Origin: Microbacterium suwonense
GTDB lineage: Bacteria > Actinomycetota > Actinomycetes > Actinomycetales > Microbacteriaceae
DNA: 64,000 bases
Direction: 5' to 3'
Assembly: GCF_030296555.1 (NCBI RefSeq)
Contig: NZ_AP027728.1
Location: 1,922,001 to 1,986,000, forward strand
The notes under the pieces were generated by a model. The model saw only the letters and a list, made by a program, of their open reading frames with translations. It did not search any database and had not been told where the DNA came from. A program made the translations under genes and the position numbers. Below are positions 1 through 9,423 of the stretch, one piece after another. The first letter of the stretch is position 1; each line of letters starts with the position of its first letter.

Positions 1-1
1 A

Positions 2-1269
2 GCGCTGACGGATGCCGCAGGCACGGCGCGCGATGTCGCCGGAACAGCAGCGCAGGCCGCCGCCGGGGCGGCGCAGGCTGCCGATGGCTCCGCGCAGGCG
101 AGCGCCGGCGTGGCTCAGGGCCTGGATGGGCTCGCACCCGGGCTGCAGCAGCTCGCCGCCGCATGCGACGCCACGGCACAGCCGGAGTTCTGCGCACAGC
201 TGTCCGATCTGGCACAGGCGGCCGATGGGCTTCGCGCTCCGGCAGGAACCGCGTCCGGCCTGGCGGCCACTGCGGCGAAAGCAGCGGACGGCGCCCGGCA
301 GGCCGCCGAGGAGCGCAGCAGGCCTCAGCCGGTGTCGCCGACGGGCTCGCACAGTTCGACGAGGCCGCCCCGGCCGAGATCGCGAAGCAGATGCGCACGG
401 CCGGATCCGCGGCGACGCAGCTCGGCACAGGCCTCGGCCAGCTCGCCGACGGCGTCTCGCAGTCGGCATCCGGGGCCTCCGCGCTGGCCTCCGGAGCCAC
501 CCAGCTCGGCGATGGCGCCTCCGCGCTCTCCGATGGGGCCGGCGAGCTCGCGGGCGGGCTGGACACCCTGGCATCCGGCACCGGCGATCTCGCCGACGGG
601 CTCAAGTCCGCATCCACCTCCCTGCCGTCGTTCGACGAGCAGCAGTCCACCCGGCTGGCATCCGTCATCGCCGATCCGGTGAAGGCCGCAGCGGAGTCGG
701 ATGCCATGTTCGGCCCGACCGCGATCCCGCTGCTCTCCGCGGTGGTGCTGTGGTTCGGCGCACTGGCCTCGTTCATCGCGCTGCGCGCGGTGCCCGGCAA
801 CCCGCTGACCTCACGGCGCTCATCGTTCGGCATGGTGCTGCGCGGGTTCTGGCCCGCTGCCGCGCTGGGTGCAGGGCAGGGTGTGCTCGTGGCGCTGATC
901 GTGCAGATCATCGCTGCCTACGATGCGGCGACCTGGTGGGGCTTCGCCGGATTCGCGGTGCTCGCGGGCGTGGCGTTCGCCGCGGTCAACCAGGCGCTGG
1001 TGGCGGTGCTCGGCGGGATCGGACGCTGGATCAGCGCACTGGTCGGCGTCGTGGCCGTGGCCACGGGACTGATCTCGACGATCCCTGGCTGGCTGGCCGG
1101 CCTGGGGGCGGCGATGCCCACGGCTCCCGCACTCGGCGGCCTGATCGTTCCGAACGGCGCGGCCCTGGCGGGCCTGTTCGTGTGGGCCGTCCTGTCGCTC
1201 GGCGCCGCTACGCTCGCCGTCGCGACCCGCCGCACCGCGTCTACGAAGTCGGTGCTGGCCACGGCCTGA
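2..1269 (+). CDS. YhgE/Pip-type membrane protein, 3' part, frameshifted
   Basis: The gene enters from the left edge. The first ~310 bases read in one frame as an Ala/Gly/Asp-rich low-complexity chain, and from ~315 the same type of chain (repeats such as LADG, ALASG, LSDG) continues in another frame. Restoring one base near 308-316 joins them. The C-terminal half has about five membrane segments (from ~720 to 1250), the arrangement of the YhgE/Pip family of ABC-2-like membrane proteins linked to phage infection or export of envelope material. The function of the family is poorly known. The break is probably a sequence error, since both sides remain open and family-like. The start lies outside the window. 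Confidence 0.7.
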   Translation, partial: ADGCRRHGARCRRNSSAGRRRGGAGCRWLRAGERRRGSGPGWARTRAAAARRRMRRHGTAGVLRTAVRSGTGGRWASRSGRNRVRPGGHCGESSGRRPAGRRGAQQASAGVADGLAQFDEAAPAEIAKQMRTAGSAATQLGTGLGQLADGVSQSASGASALASGATQLGDGASALSDGAGELAGGLDTLASGTGDLADGLKSASTSLPSFDEQQSTRLASVIADPVKAAAESDAMFGPTAIPLLSAVVLWFGALASFIALRAVPGNPLTSRRSSFGMVLRGFWPAAALGAGQGVLVALIVQIIAAYDAATWWGFAGFAVLAGVAFAAVNQALVAVLGGIGRWISALVGVVAVATGLISTIPGWLAGLGAAMPTAPALGGLIVPNGAALAGLFVWAVLSLGAATLAVATRRTASTKSVLATA

Positions 1270-1306
1270 CCCCGACGTCGCTGCTCGCGGTGTGGCCGGG
1301 ACATGC

Positions 1307-1389
1307 GCGGCAGTATCTGGCATCCGCGGCAGTATCTGGCATCCGCGGCATCGATCGATGGCGCGGATGCCAGAAAGTGCAGCGGATCC
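1307..1389. repeat. Family A repeat, short copy (two 19-mers plus cap)
   Basis: Two perfect tandem 19-mers (GCGGCAGTATCTGGCATCC at 1307 and 1326) are followed by a ~45-bp cap containing ATCGATCGAT and an inverted GCGGATGCCAG. The same composite occurs near 22.0, 34.9 and 49.35 kb. It fills most of the gap between the YhgE-like gene and ccsB, whose 3' ends converge here. Confidence 0.85.
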
Positions 1390-1447
1390 GGAGGGCCGGC
1401 CGCGCTCAGTCCGGCTCAGCCCGGAGCCAGCCCAGGGCCGGCCGCGG

Positions 1448-2431
1448 TCAGCTCAGGCCGGAGTAGGCGTGCAGCCCCTTGAAGAACACGTTCACGATCG
1501 TGAAGTTGAAGATCACGGCGGCGAAGCCCGTGATCGACAGCCACGCCGAGGGGGTGCCCCGCCAGCCGCGGGTCGCACGAGCGTGGATGTATCCCGCGTA
1601 GAGCACCCAGATGATGAAGGTCCACGTCTCCTTGACGTCGAAGCCCCAGAACCGGCTCCACGCGAAGTACGCCCAGATCGATCCGGCGATCAGGGTGAAC
1701 GTCCAGAACACGAAGCCGACCACCGCGAAGCGGTACGCCATGTTCTCGAGGCGCTCGGTGTTCGGCAGGGTGCGCAGGAACCCGGGGCCCGCATTCGCGA
1801 CGCCTTCTGCGACACGGCGCTCACGCCGGGACTGCATCAGCTGCACGACCGACAGTGCGAAGGCGAGCGCCAGGATGCCGACCGAGAGCGAGGCGACGAA
1901 GACGTGGATCACCAGCCACACCGACTTCAGCGGGTCGACCAGCGGCTTCACCTCGACGTAGAAGTACGCCGATGCCGCGCCCAGCAGCACCAGGACCAGC
2001 CCCGAGATGAACGTGCCGAGGTAGCGCAGGTCGACGCGGGTGAGCATCCCCAGATACACCAGCACGATCAACAGCGTGCCGATCATCGCGAACTCGTAGA
2101 GGTTCGCCCAGGGCACGTAGCCGTTGGCGAAACCGCGCGTCACGGTCGCGGTGAGGTGGAACAGCCAGCCGAGCACCATGAGCGATGTGCCGATGCGCGC
2201 CATCACGAAGCGCTGGCGCACCGGCGCACCCGCGGCATCCGAAGCACCGCCGGCCACACCATCACCGGCATCCGTCCCAGCGCCACCCCCGACGCCGACC
2301 AGCATCCGATCCTCGGCCTTCACCGTCGCCGAGCGTCGCGCGAGATCAAAGCCGTAGGCGATGAATGCGAGCGCGTAGATGGCGATCGCCGTCCACAGGG
2401 TCAGTCGCGAGATGAAATCCAGATCGGGCAT
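1448..2431 (-). CDS. ccsB: Cytochrome c biogenesis protein CcsB (CcsA/ResC type)
   Basis: A 327-residue multi-spanning membrane protein, normal length for the CcsB/ResC haem channel of cytochrome c maturation system II, which hands haem across the membrane for attachment to apocytochromes. The haem-handling tryptophan-rich motif is visible as WGFDVKETW near residue 270, with conserved histidines in neighbouring loops. The middle carries a Gly/Ala-rich insert at ~45-65. It is the last gene of the resA-ccdA-resB-ccsB operon and starts one base after the resB stop, so it is probably translationally coupled. Confidence 0.93.
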   Translation of the reverse strand: MPDLDFISRLTLWTAIAIYALAFIAYGFDLARRSATVKAEDRMLVGVGGGAGTDAGDGVAGGASDAAGAPVRQRFVMARIGTSLMVLGWLFHLTATVTRGFANGYVPWANLYEFAMIGTLLIVLVYLGMLTRVDLRYLGTFISGLVLVLLGAASAYFYVEVKPLVDPLKSVWLVIHVFVASLSVGILALAFALSVVQLMQSRRERRVAEGVANAGPGFLRTLPNTERLENMAYRFAVVGFVFWTFTLIAGSIWAYFAWSRFWGFDVKETWTFIIWVLYAGYIHARATRGWRGTPSAWLSITGFAAVIFNFTIVNVFFKGLHAYSGLS

Positions 2432-2432
2432 G

Positions 2433-4175
2433 TCATGCTCCCTTCACGGGGCGCGGGGGTGCGGTCGCGTCCAGCAGCCGTTCGTGCCCGCGGACGAGAT
2501 CGTCCACGGCGGCCGCGAGAGTGGGGTCTTCGCCGCGCGCGAGCCCAGCGTACTCCAGGTGGATGGTGTCATCGGATGCCGTCGCCTTGACCCACATGCG
2601 ACGACGCGGAACGAACAGGGCGAGTCCAAGTCCGGCCAGAGCGAGCAGGGCGAAGGCGAGCACCCAGATCACCGAGTCGTCGTGGTGGATCTGCAGCGAC
2701 ACGTAGCGCTTGACGGACTGAGTGAAGTCCGTCGCACCCGCGGGCGCCTCGTTCTCGAAGGTGACCGTGCCCAGTCCGTTCGGCAGATCGGCGGTCTCGC
2801 CGGGCTGCAGCTGGATCGACTTCACATCGGTGCCGCGGCCGTTCAGCTTGGTCATGTCCTCGGTGTCGAGCTGATAGACCGAGACCGGGTTGCCTCCGTC
2901 GATGCCCAGATCGCCCTGGTACACATCCAGGGTGAGCAGCGGAAGGTTCACCGCGCCGTGTGCCGAGGTGAATGCGCCGGAGTCGAGCTTGACGACGGTG
3001 GGGTAGAAGAAGCTCACCAGCCCGAGCTGCTCGGGCATGCCGTCGGGGATCTTCACGACGCCGAGCGAGGTCATATTGGCGTCCTGCGGCAGGTACTCGA
3101 CGGCGTCGTGGAAGACCTGCACGCCCTCGGCGTTGCGCACGGTGATGGTGGGCGCGTAGCCGTTGCCGAGCAGATACACCTTGTCACCGCCGATGCTCAG
3201 CGGGTGATTCACCTCGACCGCGCCCGTGGTCTTCGACCCGTCGGGCTCGGTGACGCTGAGGTTCGCCTTGAAGTTCCCCGCCTGGCCGGCACCGGGGGCG
3301 CCGAAGTCCTCATAGGTCACATCGAAGGAGTTCAGCGTCATGGCGTACGGCTCGAGCGCGTCGTCGGCGACGAAGCGCCCGCGGTTGATCGAGTTGTAGT
3401 CGATCAACGAGTTCACGAAGGTCTGCCCCTCGACGATCACCCGCTGCCCGGTGTACGAGAATCCGCCGCCCAGCCCCACCGAGATCAGCACCCCGACCAG
3501 CGCGATGTGGAACACCAGGTTCCCCGTCTCACGCCAGTAGCCGCGCTCGGCCGACACCGACCAGGTGCGCCCGCGGTCGTAGCGGGCGACGCGGTAGCCC
3601 AGCGCCTTCAGCTGCTTCTCGGCGACGTCGGCGGATGCTGCGGCATCGGCATCCGCGGTTCCCTCGCCCGACGGGTCGCGGGTGACCGACCTGTGGTCCT
3701 CCAGCCGCGCCAAACGCGCCGGAGTGCGCGGCGGCAGCGTGCGCAGCGCCTTGGCGTGGTGCCGGATGCGGGGGATGATGCAGCCGATCAGCGAGATGAA
3801 CAGCAGCAGGTAGATGGCCGAGAACCACGGCGACGAGTACACGTCGAACAGGCTGAGCTTGTCGAGGATCGGGAAGAGGTCGGGGTTCTCGGTGCGGTAC
3901 TTCAGCACGCCATTGGGGTCGGCGGAGCGCTGCGGGAACACCGACCCCGGCACGGCGCCGATCGCCAGGAACAACAGCAGGATCAGCGCGACCCGCATCG
4001 AGGTGACCTGGCGCCAGCCCCAGCGCAGCCAGCCCACGATCCCGAGCCTGGGCTGGGCGACTCCGTCGTCGGCAGGTGTCGCGGAATCGATGTGGTCGGC
4101 GGGGCGCAGCGGGTCGGATGCTGCGGATGACCCGTCCTGCGGGTTCTTCTGCCGGTCAGAGCGGGAGGACGACAC
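2433..4175 (-). CDS. resB: Cytochrome c biogenesis protein ResB
   Basis: A 580-residue protein with three membrane segments in the first ~230 residues, a large extracytoplasmic domain and a last segment near residue 520, the ResB/Ccs1 plan. ResB partners CcsB in system II haem delivery and apocytochrome ligation. The charged N-terminal 45 residues are cytosolic. It overlaps the end of ccdA by 20 bp and precedes ccsB by one base. Gene order matches the cytochrome c maturation cluster known from mycobacteria (Rv0526-Rv0529). Confidence 0.93.
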   Translation of the reverse strand: MSSSRSDRQKNPQDGSSAASDPLRPADHIDSATPADDGVAQPRLGIVGWLRWGWRQVTSMRVALILLLFLAIGAVPGSVFPQRSADPNGVLKYRTENPDLFPILDKLSLFDVYSSPWFSAIYLLLFISLIGCIIPRIRHHAKALRTLPPRTPARLARLEDHRSVTRDPSGEGTADADAAASADVAEKQLKALGYRVARYDRGRTWSVSAERGYWRETGNLVFHIALVGVLISVGLGGGFSYTGQRVIVEGQTFVNSLIDYNSINRGRFVADDALEPYAMTLNSFDVTYEDFGAPGAGQAGNFKANLSVTEPDGSKTTGAVEVNHPLSIGGDKVYLLGNGYAPTITVRNAEGVQVFHDAVEYLPQDANMTSLGVVKIPDGMPEQLGLVSFFYPTVVKLDSGAFTSAHGAVNLPLLTLDVYQGDLGIDGGNPVSVYQLDTEDMTKLNGRGTDVKSIQLQPGETADLPNGLGTVTFENEAPAGATDFTQSVKRYVSLQIHHDDSVIWVLAFALLALAGLGLALFVPRRRMWVKATASDDTIHLEYAGLARGEDPTLAAAVDDLVRGHERLLDATAPPRPVKGA

Positions 4176-4929
4176 TGCTCATCACCGCCCCGATGCGTGA
4201 CATGAGCTGGGTCCACACGCCGGTGACCATCAGCAGGCCGAGCAGGATCAGCAGGGCGCCGCCGATGATGTTGACGGTGCGGATGTGGCGGCGCATGAAG
4301 CTCGTGGCGGTGGTCGCCCAGCCGAAGCCGAGTGCGACCAGCAGGAACGGGATGCCCAGGCCCAGCGAATAGGCGACGCCGAGCAGCGCCGCCCGCCACG
4401 GATCGCCCAGGGTCCATCCGACGCTGATGATCGCACCGAGCGTGGGGCCGGTGCACGGCGCCCAGCCGATCGCGAGCGTGATGCCCAGCAGCGGCGCGCC
4501 GATCAGCCCGGTGGTGGAGTTGACCTGCAGCTTGTACTGCCGCTGCGCGAACCCGAAGAAGCCGAGGAAGACGAGCCCCATGGCGATCACGACCACGCCC
4601 AGGATGCGGGTGATCAGCTCGCCCCACTGCAGGAAGAACACGGATGCCGTGCCGCCGATCACCGTGTAGGCGACGAAGATCACCGTGAAGCCCGCGATGA
4701 ACAGCAGCACGCCCAGCAGCATCCGTCGACGGCTGGATGCCTGGGCTGCCGAACCTGCCGAGGCGGCGCCCCGGCCTGTCGATGCCCCGGCCGCTCCCCC
4801 GATGAACCCCAGGTACCCGGGCACGAGCGGCAGGATGCACGGGGAGAGGAAGGAGACCAGACCGGCGAGCAGCGCCAGCGGGATGGCCAGCCAGAGAGCG
4901 CCGGCGCCGATCACGGCATCCGGGGTCAC
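4156..4929 (-). CDS. ccdA: CcdA thiol-disulfide transmembrane reductase
   Basis: A 257-residue, six-segment membrane protein of the CcdA/DsbD beta family. It moves electrons from cytosolic thioredoxin to extracytoplasmic thioredoxin-like proteins such as ResA so that apocytochrome cysteines stay reduced. The two essential cysteines sit in SPCILPLVPGY near residue 30 and in APCTGPTLG near 155. It starts with GTG overlapping the resA stop by four bases (GTGA). Confidence 0.93.
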   Translation of the reverse strand: MTPDAVIGAGALWLAIPLALLAGLVSFLSPCILPLVPGYLGFIGGAAGASTGRGAASAGSAAQASSRRRMLLGVLLFIAGFTVIFVAYTVIGGTASVFFLQWGELITRILGVVVIAMGLVFLGFFGFAQRQYKLQVNSTTGLIGAPLLGITLAIGWAPCTGPTLGAIISVGWTLGDPWRAALLGVAYSLGLGIPFLLVALGFGWATTATSFMRRHIRTVNIIGGALLILLGLLMVTGVWTQLMSRIGAVMSSVVLPL

Positions 4930-5542
4930 GCCTGCTCCTTCAACGCGTCCTTGATCAGCGTCGACAGGATGGACGTGTCGATCGGGCCGATGATGCGCGC
5001 GGCGACGCGCCCTGCTTGTCGAGCACGAGCGTCGTCGGCGGGGCCTGGATGGGGGCGACCTTCGCGAAGGCGAGCTTGGCCTCGCCGGTGTCGGCGTCGA
5101 TCAGGCTCGGGTAGGTCACGCCGTATTTCTCGGCGAAGGCCCGCGCGGTGTCGGCCTGGTCGTAGATGTTCACGCCGATGAAGGCGACGCCATCGTCCTG
5201 ATGCTCCTGCCAGACGGCTTCGAGGTCCTTCGCCTCGATGCGGCACGGGCCGCAGGTGGCGTACCAGAAGTTCACCACCGCGACATCGCCGAGGATGTCG
5301 GCACTGGAGAATGCCTCGCCCTGATCGGTCGTGCCGTCGAACTCCACCGGCTCGCCGCGCTTGTCGGCCGGGATCTCCACCCAGCGGAAGTCGTCGATCG
5401 TGTACGCCTTCTGATCGCCGTTCAGGTAGGCCTCGGTCCCGGGGTCGGGAGCGCACGCGCTCAGGCCCACGGCGAGCACAGCGGCGAGCGCTGCGGCGGT
5501 GATGCGCCAGGCGCCGCGACGGGAACGGACGGGCGAGGACAC
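4926..5542 (-). CDS. resA: ResA/TlpA-like thioredoxin lipoprotein, frameshifted near 3' end
   Basis: Secreted thioredoxin-fold lipoprotein that reduces apocytochrome c cysteines. It has a signal peptide with lipobox VGLSAC, then the active site WYATCGPCR. The literal frame stops at 4955 with a nonsensical tail, but after DKQG the other frame continues as RVAARIIGPIDTSILSTL and ends at 4926 in a four-base overlap with ccdA. One missing base near 5008-5013 (probably a C) explains this. I chose the GTG at 5542 because a TACGAT -10 box lies seven bases upstream, giving a leaderless mRNA; an ATG at 5560 is the alternative. Confidence 0.88.
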
Positions 5543-5549
5543 GCTGAGA

Positions 5550-5555
5550 ATCGTA
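5550..5555 (-). promoter_or_regulatory. -10 box of resA operon (leaderless)
   Basis: TACGAT on the minus strand, seven bases before the GTG at 5542. It likely starts the resA-ccdA-resB-ccsB transcript at the start codon. Confidence 0.6.
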
Positions 5556-5656
5556 CGCACGTTTCCTATGGGCGCTCTGAAACGGGTTCAAGCCGTTCGA
5601 ATAGCGCGAATTGCTGCATTCCGGGCAGATTCCGAGCGATTTGCGCTCTTCGAACG

Positions 5657-6279
5657 TCAGACTGCCCCGAGATCGATCCCGCTCGCGGCCGGCTCGACGT
5701 AGTCGACCTCGCGCCACACGTCGCCCACGCGCTCGAAGCTGGTCACGCTGGAGAGCGCGCAGCGCCGGGTGCGAGGGTCGTGGCGCAGGGGCAGGCCGGC
5801 GACCGCGAGGTGCGTGATCCAGATCGGCGCCTGATGCGAGACGAACACGAGGTCGCCGGCATCCGTCGCATCCCACCGCTCGTCCATTGCCGACAGCATC
5901 CGATCGGCGATCGCGCGGTACGGCTCCCCCAGCTCGGCGTGGACGGCCGGCGCAGATGCCACCAGTTGACCGGGTTGCGCAGCGCACGCGACATCCGCCT
6001 GCCCTCGAAGACGTTCGTCGGCTCGATGATGCGCTCGTCGAGCTCGGGCGTGAGCCCCAGCAGCTCGGAGAAGGGCGCGGCCGACTCCTGGGTGCGTTCC
6101 AGCGGCGAGCAGCGCAGCTCGGCCACCGGCCGATCGAGACCGGCCACATGCTCGGCTGCGGCCAGGGCCATCGCCCGGCCCGCCTCGCTGAGGTGGTAGT
6201 CGGGCAGCCGCCCGTACAGCACGCGTTGCGGGTTGTGCACCTCGCCGTGACGCACCAGGTGGAGTCGGGATGCAGGCAT
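5657..6279 (-). CDS. Histidine phosphatase family protein, frameshifted
   Basis: Phosphoglycerate-mutase-like phosphatase with the catalytic LVRHGEVHN motif at the N-terminus and the second conserved histidine in VSHQAPIW near the C-terminus. The first 110 residues read from 6279, the remainder from the frame ending at 5657. The junction is NWWHLR/PAVHAELGEPYR, restored by one extra C at ~5950. It lies just upstream of the cytochrome c maturation operon, as does its mycobacterial counterpart Rv0525. Its substrate is unknown. A TAGACT -10 box six bases before the ATG supports the start. Confidence 0.87.
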
Positions 6280-6285
6280 GCGGCC

Positions 6286-6291
6286 AGTCTA
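6286..6291 (-). promoter_or_regulatory. -10 box of histidine phosphatase gene
   Basis: TAGACT on the minus strand, six bases before the ATG at 6279; leaderless arrangement. Confidence 0.55.
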
Positions 6292-6591
6292 GGAGCCGGC
6301 ATCACCCATGATCGCGCGGAGGGCGCCCATATGCCGCTCCAGCGCCCGTCGCCCCTTCGCGGTCGCCGCCACCCAGGTACGCGGCCGTGTTCCCACATAG
6401 CCCTTGGTGACCTTGACGTACTCGAGCTTCTCCAGATGCGCGATGCCCTTCGACACCACCGAGTCGTCCGCCTCGATCAGATCGCGCAGGCTGGCGAAGT
6501 CCAGCTCGATGTCATCCGACAGCGCCGCCAGCAGCGACAGTCGCACCGGCGTCATCAGCGCCGGGTCGAGATCATGCCTCGGGTGCGACAT
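6289..6591 (-). CDS. Winged-helix transcriptional regulator (MarR/ArsR-like)
   Basis: A 100-residue, single-domain winged helix with a recognition-helix region DDSVVSKGIAHLEKLEYV and a basic wing, of the short HTH type often paired with a membrane protein. It overlaps the 3' end of the upstream membrane-protein gene by 20 bp, so the two are cotranscribed. It may act on the dyad at 7419-7434 that covers the start codon of the first gene; this is inference. Confidence 0.82.
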   Translation of the reverse strand: MSHPRHDLDPALMTPVRLSLLAALSDDIELDFASLRDLIEADDSVVSKGIAHLEKLEYVKVTKGYVGTRPRTWVAATAKGRRALERHMGALRAIMGDAGS

Positions 6592-7426
6592 GGCCGCGGC
6601 CGGGACGAAGAGCGGATGCCGCCAGCGCTGCCGCCACGATGATCCCGGCGACGACGGCGACGGCCGGGGTGACGAGGTCTGTGGCGATGAGGAGCACGGC
6701 GAGCAGGAACATCACCGTCGCTGCGACGGCGAATGCGATCCACTGCGGCGCCGCCCACTCCCAGCCGGTGCGCATGATCCCCCACGACGCCGTCTGCGCG
6801 GAGAGCACGACGATCAGGCCCAGCATCCCGATCATCATCACCACCCAGGTCGCGACGGGCATGAACAGCGTCGCGCACACCGCACCGAAGTAGAGGGCCA
6901 ACAGCAGCGTGACGGCTCGGGGCCCTGCGGAGAGCGGTTCACGCGCATCCGCCGTCTCCTTCGCCGCACCGGACTCGCGCAGCAGCACCGACAGAGGCCG
7001 AGCGCCGAAGAGCACGATCGTGAGGCCGGCGGACACCAGCGCGAGCCACCACGGGTAGCCCTCACCGACGATCCCCCAGACCACGATGCCCACGAGCAGC
7101 GCCAGGAAGACGCCGATGGCCAGCCAGTGCCGACGTGTGGCCCGCAGTCGTCCACCGTGCCGCTCGGCCGCACCGCTCACCAGCCCGGTGGAGGCGATCA
7201 TCGGCGGCAGCACCAGTGCCATCGTCGTGCCGCCGAATATGCTCGCGCCGCCCTCGTTCGACCCGGTGTAGACGAACAGCGCCATGTACGCGGCCAGCAT
7301 GACCGAGTACCCCAGCTGCAGCGTCGCATGTCCGCGCGGCAGGGAGGCGGCACGCGCCCGGATCGCATCGACCGAGCGCAGTGCACGGTCGGCTTCGGCT
7401 CGCTGCATCTCCGATTCACTTTCCAT
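6572..7426 (-). CDS. Eight-segment membrane protein of unknown function
   Basis: A 284-residue protein with about eight hydrophobic segments and an acidic N-terminus (MESESEM). I do not recognise a catalytic motif. The ATG at 7426 is preferred to an upstream start at 7558 that would run into the aspS leader. It forms a two-gene operon with the overlapping winged-helix gene, an arrangement seen with membrane proteins that are controlled by their partner regulator. Confidence 0.75.
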   Translation of the reverse strand: MESESEMQRAEADRALRSVDAIRARAASLPRGHATLQLGYSVMLAAYMALFVYTGSNEGGASIFGGTTMALVLPPMIASTGLVSGAAERHGGRLRATRRHWLAIGVFLALLVGIVVWGIVGEGYPWWLALVSAGLTIVLFGARPLSVLLRESGAAKETADAREPLSAGPRAVTLLLALYFGAVCATLFMPVATWVVMMIGMLGLIVVLSAQTASWGIMRTGWEWAAPQWIAFAVAATVMFLLAVLLIATDLVTPAVAVVAGIIVAAALAASALRPGRGHVAPEA

Positions 7427-7434
7427 GTGGAAAG
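7419..7434. promoter_or_regulatory. Perfect dyad over start codon (candidate operator)
   Basis: CTTTCC-ATGT-GGAAAG, a perfect 6-bp inverted repeat with a 4-base spacer, covers the start codon (7424-7426) of the membrane-protein gene. It may bind the winged-helix protein encoded downstream. Confidence 0.5.
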
Positions 7435-7514
7435 AGTATGCCGGATGGCAAGTCTCGTCAAGACCCACCCCCGTAGAATGGCGGGGTTCCCTTTCCCGAT
7501 CAGGAGGAAAATCC

Positions 7515-9296
7515 GTGCTTCGCACACACACGGCAGGCTCCCTGCGAGCCTCGCACATCGGTCAGACCGTCACCCTCACGGGCTGGGTCGATCGTCGCCG
7601 CGATCACGGAGGCGTCGCGTTCATCGATCTTCGGGATGCCTCGGGCATCGCCCAGGTCGTCATCCGCGACGAAGAGGTGGCACATCCGCTGCGCAGCGAG
7701 TTCGTGCTGCAGGTGACCGGCGAGGTCTCGCGCCGCCCCGACGGCAACGAGAACCCGAACCTGCCCACCGGCGAGATCGAGCTGATCGCATCCGACGTCG
7801 TCGTGCTGAACGAGTCAGCGCCGCTGCCCTTCCAGGTCTCCAGCGGACTGGCCGAATCCGACCCGATCGGCGAGGAGGTGCGCCTGAAGCACCGCTACCT
7901 CGACCTGCGCCGCCCCGCGCCGGCCGCTGCGATGCGCCTGCGCTCGGACGTGTACAAGGCCATCCGCGACGAGCTGCACGAGCGCGAGTTCGTCGAGGTC
8001 GAGACACCGACGCTGACCCGCTCCACACCCGAGGGCGCCCGCGACTTCCTGGTGCCTGCTCGTCTGCATCCGGGCAGCTGGTACGCGCTGCCGCAGTCAC
8101 CGCAGCTGTTCAAGCAGCTGCTGATGGTGGGCGGCGTGGAGAAGTACTTCCAGATCGCCCGCTGCTACCGCGACGAGGACTTCCGCGCCGACCGTCAGCC
8201 GGAGTTCACCCAGCTCGACATCGAGATGGCCTTCGTCGACCAGGAGGACGTCATCGAGATGATGGAGTCGCTCGTCGTCGCGATGTGGAAGACCATCGGC
8301 GTCGATGTGCAGACCCCGCTGCCGCGGATGACCTACGCCGAGGCGATGGCGAAGTACGGCTCCGACAAGCCCGACCTGCGCTTCGGCCTGGAGCTGGTGG
8401 AGGCCACCGACTACTTCTCCGACACGCCGTTCCGCGTGTTCCAGTCGGAGTACGTCGGCGCGGTGCTGATGCCCGGCGGCGCCTCGCAGCCGCGCAAGAC
8501 GCTGGACGCCTGGCAGGAGTGGGCCAAGCAGCGCGGCGCACGGGGCCTTGCCTACGTGCTGTTCAACGAGGACGGCACGCTCGGCGGCCCGGTTGCCAAG
8601 AACCTGTCCGAGACCGAGCAGGCGGGCCTGGCCGAGCTCGTGGGCGCGAAGCCTGGCGACTGCGCGTTCTTCGCCGCGGGGTCGACGAAGGACAGCAGGG
8701 CGCTGCTCGGCGCCGCACGCGTGGAGATCGGCCGTCGGCTGGGACTGCTCGACCCAGACCAGTTCGCCTTCACCTGGGTGCTGGATGCGCCGATGTTCGA
8801 GCCGGCGTCGGATGCCGTGGCATCGGGTGACGTGGCTGTCGGCGCGGGCGCGTGGACGGCTGTGCACCATGCCTTCACCGGTCCGAAGCCGGAGTTCGCC
8901 GACACGTTCGACACCGACCCGGCATCCGCTCTCGCCTATGCGTACGACATCGTCTGCAACGGCTCCGAACTGGGCGGCGGATCGATCCGCATCCACCAGG
9001 AGGACGTGCAGAAGCGCGTCTTCAAGGTGATGGGCATCACCGAGGAGCAGGCCGACGAGAAGTTCGGCTTCCTACTCGAGGCGTTCAAGTACGGCGCTCC
9101 CCCGCACGGCGGGATCGCGCTGGGCCTGGACCGCGTGATGCAGCACCTGACCAAGACGGAGTCGATCCGCGAGGTGATCGCGTTCCCGAAGTCCGGCAAC
9201 GGTTTCGACCCGCTCACCGAGGCCCCCGGAGCCATCTCGGCCGAGCAGCGTGCCGAGGCCGGCGTGGACTTCGTCCCGGAGGATGCCGAGGACTGA
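7515..9296 (+). CDS. aspS: Aspartyl-tRNA synthetase
   Basis: A 593-residue class IIb aminoacyl-tRNA synthetase of bacterial type that charges tRNA-Asp. It has an N-terminal OB-fold anticodon domain ([13 protein letters not shown]), class II motif 2 ([18 protein letters not shown] near 210), the bacterial GAD insertion in the middle and motif 3 ([10 protein letters not shown] near 540). The GTG at 7515 is fixed by AGGAGG at 7502-7507. The gene stands alone and converges with the TSUP gene. Confidence 0.97.
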   Translation: MLRTHTAGSLRASHIGQTVTLTGWVDRRRDHGGVAFIDLRDASGIAQVVIRDEEVAHPLRSEFVLQVTGEVSRRPDGNENPNLPTGEIELIASDVVVLNESAPLPFQVSSGLAESDPIGEEVRLKHRYLDLRRPAPAAAMRLRSDVYKAIRDELHEREFVEVETPTLTRSTPEGARDFLVPARLHPGSWYALPQSPQLFKQLLMVGGVEKYFQIARCYRDEDFRADRQPEFTQLDIEMAFVDQEDVIEMMESLVVAMWKTIGVDVQTPLPRMTYAEAMAKYGSDKPDLRFGLELVEATDYFSDTPFRVFQSEYVGAVLMPGGASQPRKTLDAWQEWAKQRGARGLAYVLFNEDGTLGGPVAKNLSETEQAGLAELVGAKPGDCAFFAAGSTKDSRALLGAARVEIGRRLGLLDPDQFAFTWVLDAPMFEPASDAVASGDVAVGAGAWTAVHHAFTGPKPEFADTFDTDPASALAYAYDIVCNGSELGGGSIRIHQEDVQKRVFKVMGITEEQADEKFGFLLEAFKYGAPPHGGIALGLDRVMQHLTKTESIREVIAFPKSGNGFDPLTEAPGAISAEQRAEAGVDFVPEDAED

Positions 9297-9310
9297 CCAC
9301 TCGCAAGCAT

Positions 9311-9405
9311 CGCCGCCCCTGCTCAGCTACGCCGCCCCTGCTCAGCTACGCCGCCCCTGCTGGTTTACGTGAATCAGCAGGGGCGGCGTAGCCCGGCAGG
9401 GGCGG
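9311..9405. repeat. Family C 19-bp repeats forming a hairpin between convergent genes
   Basis: Three tandem 19-mers (CGCCGCCCCTGCTCAGCTA at 9311 and 9330, a variant at 9349) are followed by an inverted copy. CTACGCCGCCCCTGCT (9346-9361) pairs perfectly with 9376-9391 across a 14-base loop, and a partial copy follows. Lying between the 3' ends of aspS and the TSUP gene it could end transcription both ways, although no T-tract is present. A second copy lies at 61284. Confidence 0.8.
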
Positions 9406-9423
9406 AGACGTGTGGCAGCTGCG

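Noticed and set aside
2379..4130. Long plus-strand ORF opposite resB (583 codons) and similar ORFs opposite aspS, sbcC, MFS and the nuclease-helicase
   Set aside because: Antisense shadows of high-GC genes; composition is Arg/Ala/Pro-biased with no motif.
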